Origin: Jeotgalibaca dankookensis
Lineage (GTDB): Bacteria > Bacillota > Bacilli > Lactobacillales > Aerococcaceae
Reading direction: 5' to 3'
DNA: 64,000 bases
Assembly (NCBI RefSeq): GCF_002005405.1
Contig: NZ_CP019728.1
Coordinates: 1,674,001 to 1,738,000 of the forward strand
Shown: positions 6,622 through 15,347 of the stretch, piece after piece
Numbering within the stretch: position 1 is the stretch's first letter
How the letters are laid out: each line of letters opens with the position of its first letter
Notes under the pieces: generated by a model
The model's input: the letters and a program-made list of their open reading frames with translations, nothing else
Database searches by the model: none
What the model was told of the DNA's origin: nothing
Program-made: the position numbers and the translations under genes

Positions 6622-9237
6622 ATGTTTAAAAGAGAATGGAAATCAATCTTTAAAAATAAAAAAATGCTCGCTATCCTTCTAGGAATTAGTTTAATTCCTT
6701 CTTTATATACGGTTATCTTTTTAAGTTCTATGTGGAATCCTTACGGGAAATTAGCAGATTTGCCTGTTGCAATCGTCAATTTAGATAAACCCATTCAGTT
6801 TAATGATGAAGAGTTAGCCATTGGAGATTCTTTAATAAATGGATTAAAGGAATCTGATGCTTTGGACTTTCATTTTGTATCACAAACAGAAGCAAATTCT
6901 GGATTAGAAAAAGGGGACTATTACATGACCTTGACGATCCCAGAAAATTTTTCTGAGAATGCAACAACTATTATGGATGAAAAACCTAAGCAGATGGTCT
7001 TAGATTATGAAACAAGTACTGGACGTAGCTACATCGCTTCCAAGCTCACTTCATCGGCCGCTAATGAAATTAAAGAAACGATTTCTAACGAAGTAACAGC
7101 TATTTATGCCGAGTCTATATTTAATCAACTTGAAACGGTAGCAGATGGTATGGGGAAAGCCGCAGATGGTTCTAAACAATTAACGGATGGCGCCGTCGAA
7201 ATTAAAGATGGTAATCAAACGGTTACAAGCAATTTGAATACTTTAGCCGCTAGTACGTTAATATTTAAAGATGGTACTGAAACCTTAAACGTTGGCTTAC
7301 AAACCTATTTAGATGGAGTAACGCAAGTAGATAATGGTGCGGTTGCACTGAATGAAGGTGTAGAAACCTTAACAGGGAAAGTCCCTCTTTTAGAATCGGC
7401 TGTCCAACAATTAGCTCAAGGTTCAGCAAGCTTAAATGATGGGAGTGACGCCTTACAAACAGGTCTTACTTCTCTCGTTGACAATACTGCTACTCTTTCA
7501 GGTGGGATGGGTACTCTCAATGAAAGTATGGCGCAATTAACGCAAGGTAGCCAGCTTTTAGTAGATGGTTTAGAGCGTCTAAATACCACTATGACAAGCC
7601 AAGAACAAGAAGAAAAATTAAACCAGTTAAAAGTTGGATTAGATCAAATGGATGCTGGGTTAGGAACGTTAAACGATCAATTACAAAATTCTTCTATATC
7701 TTCAGAGTTAGAAGGTGTAATGGGTCAACTAAGCAATCTCACTGGCTTAGTATCTGCCACGCAAATAGAACTAGAAAATATTCTAGTTGCGAGCGAACCG
7801 ACTTCAAATACCAGCGCTATTATGACGGCTATCCAAGAGAGCAATGCTAATTTGAGTCCTGAACAAGCAGCTGCCGTTGAACAAATTGTTTCTTCTCAGT
7901 TGCAAACGATTGGCGCTCAACAATACGCCTCTATCCAAACCATTGGAGCTGGCTTATCAAGTCTCTCTTCCTTAAACGACATTGATGCCTCCGCAATTTC
8001 CAATCAAATTTTGGCCTTACAAGTGGGTGTCAGTGAATTAGCAGCCGGTTATGACCGTATTTACGGTGGCACCTACGCATTGATGGATGGCTTTAATGAG
8101 ATTGGTACTAACAGCCAAGCCTTGTTATCAGGTGCTGAATCTCTACAAAATGGTTTAAGAAAAGCTCAAACTGGGACACAAACCCTGTCTGATGGGCTCA
8201 CACAGCTTTTAGGTGGGTCACAACAATTAGCAGACGGTAGCAGTGAATTGCTTGATGGCAGTTCGCGTCTCAATTCTGGCTTACAAACGTTGAATAACCA
8301 AACAGGCGTACTTGCAGCAGGTGCAAATGATTTACAAAACGGAACACGAGCACTTGTTACAGGAACCAATCTGTTAGTTGAAAAAGCTCCCGAATTAACG
8401 GATGGGGCCAATAAACTAACCGATGGGGCTGAAAAAATTAATGAGGGATCAAGTCAATTGGCTGATGGGTCTACTAAACTTGGCGATGGTCTCTTCTCAC
8501 TAGTAGATGGCACTGCTGAATTAAACAAAAAACTGGCTAATGGTAGCAAGGCCTTAAATGAAGTCAATCCATCAGACGATACCTACGAGGTTATGGCTCA
8601 ACCCGTTATTTCTCGTCAAAGCGAGCGTGCACCCATTGCTAATAACGGGACCGGAATGGCACCTTATATGATGTCTGTAGCCTTATTTGTTGGGGCGATT
8701 AGTTTGAACTTGATGTATGACGTCTTTACCCCAAATAAATATCCAAAAAGTAGTCTCAGCTGGTGGGCAAGTAAACTATCTGTTGTTGGAGCAGTAGGAA
8801 TTTTACAATCCTTAATCATGGTGACACTTTTAGTTAATGTAAATGGTCTAGAAACACTGTCGCTTGGAAAAACGCTATTTGTAACTATCGTAACGGCACT
8901 GACTTCTATTTCCATTGTTATGTTGTTTAATCTTTTATTTGATAAAGTAGGATCGTTCTTAATGTTAATCTTCCTAGTTCTTCAATTATCAGGTTCAGGT
9001 GGTACATACCCGATTCAATTATCAAATAATTTCTTTAAAGCGATTCACCCCTTCCTACCCATCACCTATTCGATTGATGCTTATCGAAACGTTTTTGGAA
9101 TTGGCGGCAGCGTCCAATCAGATATGTTCGTTCTAATAGGGATTTTTGTAGTCGTGAATCTGTTCATTATCTTATTCTATACAGTGAAACGTCAAAAGAT
9201 GGATCAAGAAAATTTTGAAAGCTTTTCATTATTTTAA
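6622..9237 (+). CDS. YhgE/Pip-family membrane protein
   Basis: An 871-residue protein of the YhgE/Pip (phage infection protein) family, related to ABC-2-type permeases and to the ESAT-6/type VII factor EsaA. One N-terminal membrane helix (about residues 16-34) is followed by a long extracellular region. This region is filled with repeated short motifs of the type L-x-DG-x3-L-x2-G, probably an extended beta/helical stalk. About five C-terminal helices start near residue 690. Family members act as phage receptors or in export and envelope functions; the exact role here is unknown. The ribosome binding site is weak, which fits coupling to the upstream Rrf2 gene. Confidence 0.88.
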   Translation: MFKREWKSIFKNKKMLAILLGISLIPSLYTVIFLSSMWNPYGKLADLPVAIVNLDKPIQFNDEELAIGDSLINGLKESDALDFHFVSQTEANSGLEKGDYYMTLTIPENFSENATTIMDEKPKQMVLDYETSTGRSYIASKLTSSAANEIKETISNEVTAIYAESIFNQLETVADGMGKAADGSKQLTDGAVEIKDGNQTVTSNLNTLAASTLIFKDGTETLNVGLQTYLDGVTQVDNGAVALNEGVETLTGKVPLLESAVQQLAQGSASLNDGSDALQTGLTSLVDNTATLSGGMGTLNESMAQLTQGSQLLVDGLERLNTTMTSQEQEEKLNQLKVGLDQMDAGLGTLNDQLQNSSISSELEGVMGQLSNLTGLVSATQIELENILVASEPTSNTSAIMTAIQESNANLSPEQAAAVEQIVSSQLQTIGAQQYASIQTIGAGLSSLSSLNDIDASAISNQILALQVGVSELAAGYDRIYGGTYALMDGFNEIGTNSQALLSGAESLQNGLRKAQTGTQTLSDGLTQLLGGSQQLADGSSELLDGSSRLNSGLQTLNNQTGVLAAGANDLQNGTRALVTGTNLLVEKAPELTDGANKLTDGAEKINEGSSQLADGSTKLGDGLFSLVDGTAELNKKLANGSKALNEVNPSDDTYEVMAQPVISRQSERAPIANNGTGMAPYMMSVALFVGAISLNLMYDVFTPNKYPKSSLSWWASKLSVVGAVGILQSLIMVTLLVNVNGLETLSLGKTLFVTIVTALTSISIVMLFNLLFDKVGSFLMLIFLVLQLSGSGGTYPIQLSNNFFKAIHPFLPITYSIDAYRNVFGIGGSVQSDMFVLIGIFVVVNLFIILFYTVKRQKMDQENFESFSLF

Positions 9238-9252
9238 AAATATTTCCTAAAA

Positions 9253-9280
9253 AAAAGAACCCTATAAAAAGGGTTCTTTT
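9253..9280. terminator. Bidirectional intrinsic terminator
   Basis: Arms AAAAGAACCC and GGGTTCTTTT surround an 8-nt loop, with runs of A and T on the outer sides. It lies between the convergent yhgE-type gene and the FAD oxidoreductase. Confidence 0.85.
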
Positions 9281-9288
9281 TTTTACTT

Positions 9289-10482
9289 TTAACGATCGAT
9301 TCGGAGTAAATTCTGATAAGGATTCTCTTTTCCTTCTATCAAATCGGCTAACAAAACTGCTCCTGCCATTGAATAACACGTCCCGTTTCCTTCATAGCCG
9401 AGAAGAAAATATTTATTAGCTTGAGACGGATCAGCCCCAATAAAAGGCAGCCCATCTTTTGAACCATAGAACAAAGCATTCCAAACATACTCGATATCGA
9501 TATTTAAATGCGGGAAAAGTGTTTCAATTTCCTCTGCAATCTCTTCATTTATCTGGCGAATTTTGTCGGGATCCTCTACCACTTGATTAATTTCTTCATC
9601 CCGACCACCAGCAATTACCCGGTGGTCGGGTGTCGTACGGAAATAAAGGTAAGGTCGTTTTGTTTCCCAAACCATCACGTCATCCTTCCACAAATCTCCC
9701 GTTATTGGAGCGGAAGCAAAAGCGTAGGTTCGCGATTGGATACATTTATCTTGAATAGCGGGGTAAATGGTTGTATAACCTGTACCCAAAATCAAATGAT
9801 TGAAGTGGATAACAAAACCATCGACAGTTTGAACAGAATTTGTCGTAATCTGATCAAGGTCAACCTCTGTATTTTCATAGTAAGTGACTCCTTGCTCACT
9901 ATTCTTTTTCGTTATAGATTGAATAAACTGATAGGGATTTACTTCCGCATCGTGCCAAGTGCGTAAGGCAGCGGCTTTATCGATCTGATACCGTTCTGTT
10001 AGTTCTTGCCGGTTTAAAAACTCAGAAGGAAAGCCGTATTTATCAAAGAGTTTTTGATCTTTCATCAATCTCTCTTGGTCCTTTTCTTCACTGGCATAAT
10101 TAATACTATCCCGTAATCGGTAACCAGTGGGACCCTCCAATTGGCGGTTAAGTTCAGTCAACTGGTCCATTGCTTCCAAACACATCTGATAAAAAAGCAC
10201 TGCCTTTTCTTCGCCAATATCTTCTGCAAACTGACTGATACTCTTATCACTACAGTATTGTAACATCCCTGTGTTAGCCACACTGCTTCCATAGGCAACC
10301 GATTTTTTTTCTACTACAACTACATCCAGTCCCCGAGTAGATAAAACATTGGCACATAAAGTACCTGACATCCCTGCTCCGACTATTAAAACATCCGCGT
10401 GAATATCTTGCTTTAATTTTTCAAATTGAGAAGTAGCCGGCTGTGTTTGATTCCAGTATGTATTCCCCGCATATAGATCCAT
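9289..10482 (-). CDS. FAD-dependent oxidoreductase (DAO family)
   Basis: A 397-residue flavoprotein of the D-amino acid oxidase/glycine oxidase fold. The dinucleotide-binding motif VLIVGAGMSGTLCANVLSTR lies near residue 31, followed by an acidic strand end (VVVVEKK). Later come GTGYTTIYPAI and a C-terminal FAD contact LLGYEGNGTCYSMAGA. Such enzymes oxidise amino or imino groups of amines and amino acids; the substrate cannot be read from sequence. AAAGGAGA precedes the ATG. It stands alone between terminators. Confidence 0.8.
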   Translation of the reverse strand: MDLYAGNTYWNQTQPATSQFEKLKQDIHADVLIVGAGMSGTLCANVLSTRGLDVVVVEKKSVAYGSSVANTGMLQYCSDKSISQFAEDIGEEKAVLFYQMCLEAMDQLTELNRQLEGPTGYRLRDSINYASEEKDQERLMKDQKLFDKYGFPSEFLNRQELTERYQIDKAAALRTWHDAEVNPYQFIQSITKKNSEQGVTYYENTEVDLDQITTNSVQTVDGFVIHFNHLILGTGYTTIYPAIQDKCIQSRTYAFASAPITGDLWKDDVMVWETKRPYLYFRTTPDHRVIAGGRDEEINQVVEDPDKIRQINEEIAEEIETLFPHLNIDIEYVWNALFYGSKDGLPFIGADPSQANKYFLLGYEGNGTCYSMAGAVLLADLIEGKENPYQNLLRIDR

Positions 10483-10564
10483 AAAGACTCTCCTTTGTTT
10501 GATAATTTTCTTTATTTTACCACAGCGCTATTCTTGTATAGAAATATTAAGGCTAAAAATATAG

Positions 10565-10613
10565 TAAACATAAAAAACAAGCCATCTTAACAATGGCTTG
10601 TTTTTTATGTTTA
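10565..10613. terminator. Long perfect hairpin terminator behind tRNA-Ala
   Basis: Two 21-nt arms (10565-10585 and 10593-10613) are exact reverse complements around a 7-nt loop, and include a 6-nt T tract in either direction. The hairpin touches the 3' end of the tRNA gene. It should end the tRNA transcript and may serve leftward or rightward transcription equally. Confidence 0.85.
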
Positions 10614-10684
10614 TGGACGATACGAGAATCGAACTCGTGCTACTAGCATGCCATGCTAGCGTACTCCCGCTATACTAATCGCCC
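10614..10684 (-). tRNA. tRNA-Ala, anticodon GGC
   Basis: The 71-nt reverse-strand sequence folds as a cloverleaf. The acceptor stem pairs GGGCGAT with ATCGTCC, the anticodon stem pairs CTAGC with GCTAG, and the loop ATGGCAT places GGC at the anticodon. The T arm is CGAG-TTCGATT-CTCG. The acceptor contains G3:U70, the alanine identity pair, and the discriminator is A. CCA is not encoded. Confidence 0.92.
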
Positions 10685-10773
10685 AGAATCTCTAGCGTTA
10701 TTCTATTCCGCTAAAGATAATTATAACACAAAGTTTGTAGATATTCTTGCTTAATCTGTTTTAATTTTTATTA

Positions 10774-11253
10774 TCATTTATGATACGCATGTCCATTCAT
10801 AATCCTAAAAGCTCGGTACACCTGTTCTACTAAGACTAGTCGCATCAACTGGTGAGGGAAGGTGAGTTTGCCAAAGGAGATTTCTTGGTCAGCACGTTTG
10901 AGGACTTGGTTGCTTAATCCGAGTGAACCACCGATAATGAAGGTAATGTTACTTTTTCCTTGAATGCCGAGTTGGTTGATTTGATCTGCAAAAGCGGTTG
11001 ATTCGTATTGTTTGCCGTTAATTGCTAGAGCAAAGACATAGCTTTGATCGCTAACTTTTGCGAGAATCCGTTCACCTTCTTTTTCCTTAATCAGTTCCAT
11101 CTCTTTCTCACTCAAGTTTTCTGGTGCTTTTTCGTCGTTAACTTCAATCATTTCTAATTTACAGTAGCTACCTAGACGTTTTACATATTCGGCGATACCT
11201 TGTTTGAGATATTTTTCTTTCAATTTTCCAACCGCAATAATCTTTATATTCAT
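10774..11253 (-). CDS. rlmH: 23S rRNA pseudouridine-1915 N3-methyltransferase
   Basis: RlmH (SPOUT class) methylates pseudouridine 1915 in helix 69 of 23S rRNA, acting on 70S ribosomes. The 159 residues match the family length. The start [16 protein letters not shown], the SAM-binding knot motif [10 protein letters not shown] and the universal C-terminus NGHAYHK are all present. GAGGAG lies 7 nt before the ATG, and a promoter with a 17-bp spacer is seen upstream. The gene is often found next to htrA; here about 9 kb of potassium and lactate genes separate them. The last codons contain the TATCATAAATGAT core used as attB by staphylococcal SCC elements. Confidence 0.97.
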   Translation of the reverse strand: MNIKIIAVGKLKEKYLKQGIAEYVKRLGSYCKLEMIEVNDEKAPENLSEKEMELIKEKEGERILAKVSDQSYVFALAINGKQYESTAFADQINQLGIQGKSNITFIIGGSLGLSNQVLKRADQEISFGKLTFPHQLMRLVLVEQVYRAFRIMNGHAYHK

Positions 11254-11282
11254 GACTAAACTCCTCTTTTTATCTTCTCTCC

Positions 11283-11311
11283 ATAGTAGTCAAAAAGAGG
11301 CGTGCTTGCAA
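11283..11311 (-). promoter_or_regulatory. rlmH promoter
   Basis: Reading the minus strand, -35 TTGCAA (11306-11311) and -10 TACTAT (11283-11288) are separated by exactly 17 bp, about 30 bp upstream of the rlmH ATG. Confidence 0.6.
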
Positions 11312-11426
11312 GGTTCAATCCTGTAAGGAGAACCAGTTTTTTTCATCATTTAACTATCTTTTTTATGATTTTCGTACTACAATATTTCTATTGCAAACAA
11401 TGTGCACTTATAGAAAGGAAAGGCCC

Positions 11427-12812
11427 ATGTTCTTAAAATATTTTGAAAAATGGTCGACATCACAAAAAATAGCGGCCAGTTTTGCCGCGGTTAGTTTTAT
11501 CGGTTCGATTCTCTTGTCCTTACCGATCAGCCAACTGCCGACATCCAACGCGACCTATGTGGATAATCTTTTCTCATCCATCTCCATGGTGTGCGTAACC
11601 GGTTTGTTTACAGAATCGATTGCCGATTCTTATACCTTATTTGGACAGATTGTCTCTTTAATTCTTATTCAAATTGGTGGATTGGGGTTAATGACCCTCA
11701 TCGCTATTTTCGTTTTACGGCTGTCGAAAGGTAAAATTGGGTTTAAAAATAAACTTGCAGTCCAACAAGGAATTAACCGCGGAGATAGCCAAGATTTCCG
11801 TAATTTTATTTATATCATCATTAAATATACCTTTGTTATCGAAGGGATTGGCATGATTCTACTCAGTTTTTACTTTGTACCAGAGTTGGGCTGGTCTAGA
11901 GGCTTGTTCACGTCTTTATTTTTAGCAGTATCGGCCTTTTGTAATGCTGGTTTTGATATTTTAGGGAATTCGAGTTTAACTCAGTTTGTCCATAACCCAC
12001 TTATTAATCTAACGATTGCCTCATTAATTATTTTAGGTGGCATTGGTTTTTCTGTTTGGTTTGATGTGGCTCATTTAATCAAGACTAATCAAAAAGCTAA
12101 AACCAGTTCTTCCCTTATTAAACAAATCCGCACGCTGACAATCCACACACGCTTAACAATAACAATGACGCTAGGTTTATTGTTAACTGGTACTTTGCTC
12201 TTCTTTATCGCAGAGTATGCGAATCCAGAGAGTATTGGTTCGTTTTCATTGGGGGAAAAAGTCCTTGCCAGCTTCTTCCATACGGTTACCATGCGAACAG
12301 CTGGGTTTGCGACGGTCGATTATACCGGTATTACCCCTTTTAGTATGTTTACCAGTACAGTCTTTATGTTTATTGGTGGATCACCGGGTGGAACTGCTGG
12401 TGGGATGAAAACAACGACAATTGCCATTGTTTTACTCTTGTTCTACAACGAATTACGTGGCCAAGATAATGTGAATGTGTACTATCATACAATTACCAAA
12501 TCGATTGTAAAACAATCTCTCGTTATTTTTATTTCCATGCTTTCCGTTCTTTTACTTGGTGCCAGTCTTTTGTTACTATTTAATCCTCATGTCAATCCTC
12601 TCTTTTTGATTTTTGAGGCTGTATCAGCGCTTGGAACAGTGGGTGTTACCGCAAACTTAACTCCTTCTCTTTCGCGTATGAGTCACTTTGTCATCATGTT
12701 CTTAATGTTTGCCGGTCGAATTGGACCGATTACCTTGTTAGATAGTTTAATTAGAAAAAATAAAGCGGTAAAAGATATCCTCTATTCTAAAGGAAGTCTT
12801 ATCATTGGTTAG
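11427..12812 (+). CDS. ktrB: Potassium uptake channel subunit KtrB
   Basis: A 461-residue TrkH/KtrB membrane protein that forms the K+ (often Na+-coupled) pore of the Ktr system. Four pore-loop repeats with selectivity glycines are visible, including VCVTGLF near residue 55, FCNAGFD, RTAGFATVD and ALGTVGVTANL. The conserved GGSPGGTAGG gate-region motif is also present. The ATG at 11427 has GAAAGGAAAGG in front and gives the usual N-terminus; the ATG at 11391 does not. It is followed after 12 bp by ktrA, its regulatory partner. Confidence 0.95.
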   Translation: MFLKYFEKWSTSQKIAASFAAVSFIGSILLSLPISQLPTSNATYVDNLFSSISMVCVTGLFTESIADSYTLFGQIVSLILIQIGGLGLMTLIAIFVLRLSKGKIGFKNKLAVQQGINRGDSQDFRNFIYIIIKYTFVIEGIGMILLSFYFVPELGWSRGLFTSLFLAVSAFCNAGFDILGNSSLTQFVHNPLINLTIASLIILGGIGFSVWFDVAHLIKTNQKAKTSSSLIKQIRTLTIHTRLTITMTLGLLLTGTLLFFIAEYANPESIGSFSLGEKVLASFFHTVTMRTAGFATVDYTGITPFSMFTSTVFMFIGGSPGGTAGGMKTTTIAIVLLLFYNELRGQDNVNVYYHTITKSIVKQSLVIFISMLSVLLLGASLLLLFNPHVNPLFLIFEAVSALGTVGVTANLTPSLSRMSHFVIMFLMFAGRIGPITLLDSLIRKNKAVKDILYSKGSLIIG

Positions 12813-12824
12813 GAGAATAATAAA

Positions 12825-13493
12825 ATGAGTAAATTAATTGGGATTCTCGGTTTAGGTATTTTTGGATCAACCATTGCCAAAACGTTAGCAGAATACGGCA
12901 GCGATGTCATTGCCATTGATAAAAGCGAAGAAAACGTCAACCGCATCCAGCCTTTTGTAACCAAAGGGATTATCGGTGACTTTACAGATATGGAACTACT
13001 GCGAACGGTTGGTTTGGAAGATTGTGATGCTGTTATAATTGCGACCGGGACAAACTTAGAAGCAAGTGTTTTAGGGGTTTTAAACTGCAAAAAATTAGGG
13101 ATTAAAAAAATTATCGCAAAAGCAAAAAATAAAAATTACCGAGAAGTTTTAGAAGAAATTGGTACGACAACGGTAATTCAACCTGAAAAAGAATCGGGTT
13201 TGCGAATTGCCAAAAAGATCTTACGGACAAATATTGAAGACATTGTTCGTTTAGATGATCAAACATCCGTCGTTGAGTTTTATCCACCTGCTACTTGGGT
13301 GGGTAAAAGTCTAATTGAACTAGATTTGCGTAAGGTATACGATATTAACATCATTGGTATGCGAAAATCTAAAACAGGTAAATTACTAGTTTCCTTTGAT
13401 CCTAACGATCCAGTGACAGAAGAACTTGTCTTAGTTGGGATAACAGAATCGGATACGTTTGAACAAATTGATTATTTAAATGAATTAAAATAA
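12825..13493 (+). CDS. ktrA: Potassium uptake regulatory subunit KtrA
   Basis: A 222-residue RCK protein that sits as a ring under KtrB and gates it in response to ATP/ADP. The RCK_N Rossmann motif GILGLGIFGSTIAK is at the N-terminus and the acidic ribose contact is in VIAIDKSEEN. The C-terminal ~80 residues form an RCK_C domain, which in many Firmicutes binds cyclic di-AMP. It forms an operon with ktrB and is followed by an intrinsic terminator. Confidence 0.95.
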   Translation: MSKLIGILGLGIFGSTIAKTLAEYGSDVIAIDKSEENVNRIQPFVTKGIIGDFTDMELLRTVGLEDCDAVIIATGTNLEASVLGVLNCKKLGIKKIIAKAKNKNYREVLEEIGTTTVIQPEKESGLRIAKKILRTNIEDIVRLDDQTSVVEFYPPATWVGKSLIELDLRKVYDINIIGMRKSKTGKLLVSFDPNDPVTEELVLVGITESDTFEQIDYLNELK

Positions 13494-13496
13494 GTG

Positions 13497-13533
13497 ATAA
13501 CCAGGACAATTCTCTTGTCTTGGTTATTTTTTT
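13497..13533 (+). terminator. Terminator of ktrBA
   Basis: Arms AACCAGGACAA and TTGTCTTGGTT pair with one G-U around a short loop and are followed by ATTTTTTT. The hairpin begins at the ktrA stop region. Confidence 0.8.
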
Positions 13534-13557
13534 GAGTTTATCAACGTCTTTAACAGG

Positions 13558-13866
13558 TTATCCACAAAAGTTATCCACATGTACACATGTTCGCCACCAC
13601 ATTTGGTAGTATTAAGAAATACGTACCCAGATATTGATTTTGGAAATTGCAAGCTTTATTTTTTATCCCTGACTTGTACACATCCCAAATTCACAAAACA
13701 AACGCTATTAAATAGGCTTTAAGTATTATTAATTCACAATCATTAAATAGTTATCCACAGTTATCCACAGATTTTGGGGATAAGATTTATTTTAGAAAGG
13801 GACGTCATTCACCTTTTAGAAGACTTATTGACAGGGTTAAAATAGTTTTCCCAAAACTTATCCACA
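13558..13866 (+). other. Cluster of five perfect DnaA boxes between two potassium operons
   Basis: The 398-bp gene-free gap 13494-13891 contains TTATCCACA five times in the same orientation: 13558-13566, 13571-13579, 13751-13759, 13761-13769 and 13858-13866. There is also an inverted one-mismatch box at 13775-13783 (TTATCCCCA). The boxes form two close pairs and one single, with an AT-rich stretch between about 13690 and 13750. No dnaA or dnaN gene is near. Genes to the right point toward the cluster, which argues against it being oriC. It resembles the DnaA-box clusters outside oriC of Bacillus that titrate DnaA or regulate initiation. This role is inference. Confidence 0.8.
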
Positions 13867-13902
13867 AAAAAAGTAGAAACCAATTTGGTTTCTACTTTTT
13901 CC
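13867..13902 (-). terminator. Terminator of the trkA-trkH operon
   Basis: Arms AAAAAGTAGAAACC and GGTTTCTACTTTTT flank a 5-nt loop. The hairpin overlaps the trkH stop codon and ends in a T tract on the minus strand. Confidence 0.85.
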
Positions 13903-15337
13903 AGGTACGCGGTGCAAATAATATTAAAATAGGAAATATTTCCAACCGGCCAGCTAACATACCAAAAGATAAGATAATTTTCGATAAGTCTCCTACTTCA
14001 GCAAAACTTGAAGTGGGTCCAACAAAACCAAGGCCTGGTCCGATATTGTTAAAAACGGCCGCTACCGCACTAAAGGCCGATTTGAAATCAGGTAAGTCTA
14101 AACTGATTACCATAAACATCGTAATAAACAGCAGGATATAAACAATCATATAGTTGGTGACGCTATTTTCAGTCTTTTTATTTAGAGGCTTCTTATCATA
14201 TAGAATCGTTACAATACGATTGGGTTGCGCAACACTTTTGATCTCTGCAATAAAAACTTTTATGTAGACTAAAACACGAGATACCTTTAATCCGCCCGCT
14301 GTAGAACCTGCGGAGCCACCTACAAACATCAAGAATAGAAGAATAGCTTGCGAAAAGAGAGGCCAACTTCCAAAGTCAACTGTGGAAAACCCAGTCGTTG
14401 TCATCACGGAAGAAACCGTAAAGAAGACATCTCGTACTAAGACATTATAAGACGTATAGGTAGGGAACAGGTTAATTGAAATAAGTGTCACTGCCCCTGC
14501 TACAATAAAAAGATACCACTTTAATTCTTCACTTCCAAAGACTTGTTTGATTCTGCCTAATAATAATAAATAAATCAGATTAAAATTAATCCCGAATACT
14601 AACATTCCAAAACCAACAACCCATTCATAATAAGCACTGCCATATGGTGCAATACTCCCATTACGAACACCAAAACCGCCTGTTCCTGCCACACCAAATC
14701 CATGTAAAATTGCTTCAAACGCATCCATTCCACCTAGAAATAACAAAAGAATAATGACAGCGGTCATGACTAAATAAATAATATAGAGGATACGTGCGGA
14801 TGAAGACAATTTAGAAACCAACTTTCCAAAGGTTGGTCCCGGTGTTTCAGCTTTCATAATGTTGACAGACTGGGAACCCATTTGGGGCAAAACAGCTAGC
14901 GCAAAAACAAGAATCCCCATCCCCCCAATGAGATGTGTAAAACTACGCCAAAATAAACTCGAATGCGCCAATGCTTCGACATCGGTCAAAATACTAGAAC
15001 CGGTCGTTGTAAACCCGCTCGTTGTTTCAAAAAACGCGTCTACTAAACGTGGAATGTCACCATTAATCACAAAGGGTATCCCACCAAATAAGGAAAACAA
15101 CACCCATGACAAAGCAACAATCACAAAACCTTCTCGTGCTGTCATCCGGTTGTTTTTTGGCTTCTTTAGTGAAAAAACGGTTCCTATAACGGTTAAAATA
15201 ATACTAACCGATAAAAAACTGAAGGTGTATAGAAAGGCTTCTTTGTAAATTAGACTGACGATAAGCGGAAATAACAACAGTAGTCCTTCTATTTGAAGCA
15301 GTCGGGCAACGACATAACGAACCATCGCTTTATTCAT
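13892..15337 (-). CDS. trkH: Trk-type potassium uptake membrane protein
   Basis: A 481-residue TrkH-family K+ translocating subunit, longer than KtrB by two N-terminal helices. Pore signatures are TTSGFTTTGSS, GTGGFGVRNGS, TTGFSTVDFG and NNIGPGLGFVG, with GGSAGSTAGGLK at the intracellular gate. It follows trkA by 10 bp and is clearly its partner. This second system is convergent with ktrBA. TrkH systems are often constitutive and Ktr induced, but no regulatory element deciding this was found. Confidence 0.93.
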   Translation of the reverse strand: MNKAMVRYVVARLLQIEGLLLLFPLIVSLIYKEAFLYTFSFLSVSIILTVIGTVFSLKKPKNNRMTAREGFVIVALSWVLFSLFGGIPFVINGDIPRLVDAFFETTSGFTTTGSSILTDVEALAHSSLFWRSFTHLIGGMGILVFALAVLPQMGSQSVNIMKAETPGPTFGKLVSKLSSSARILYIIYLVMTAVIILLLFLGGMDAFEAILHGFGVAGTGGFGVRNGSIAPYGSAYYEWVVGFGMLVFGINFNLIYLLLLGRIKQVFGSEELKWYLFIVAGAVTLISINLFPTYTSYNVLVRDVFFTVSSVMTTTGFSTVDFGSWPLFSQAILLFLMFVGGSAGSTAGGLKVSRVLVYIKVFIAEIKSVAQPNRIVTILYDKKPLNKKTENSVTNYMIVYILLFITMFMVISLDLPDFKSAFSAVAAVFNNIGPGLGFVGPTSSFAEVGDLSKIILSFGMLAGRLEIFPILILFAPRTWKK

Positions 15338-15347
15338 ATCCTCACCC

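Noticed and set aside
7150-8560. Tandem DNA repeats in the yhgE-type gene
   Set aside because: The repetition is at protein level (L-x-DG and L-x2-G motifs) and the DNA copies are too diverged; it is normal for this family.
11254-11426. Cyclic di-AMP (ydaO-type) riboswitch or attenuator before ktrB
   Set aside because: The gap is too short for the aptamer and lacks its conserved blocks. A small GGTTC/GAACC hairpin with a T tract near 11313-11345 exists, but no plus-strand promoter precedes it.
13494-13891. oriC of the chromosome
   Set aside because: DnaA boxes are present, but there is no dnaA or dnaN, and genes on the right converge on the site rather than diverge from it.
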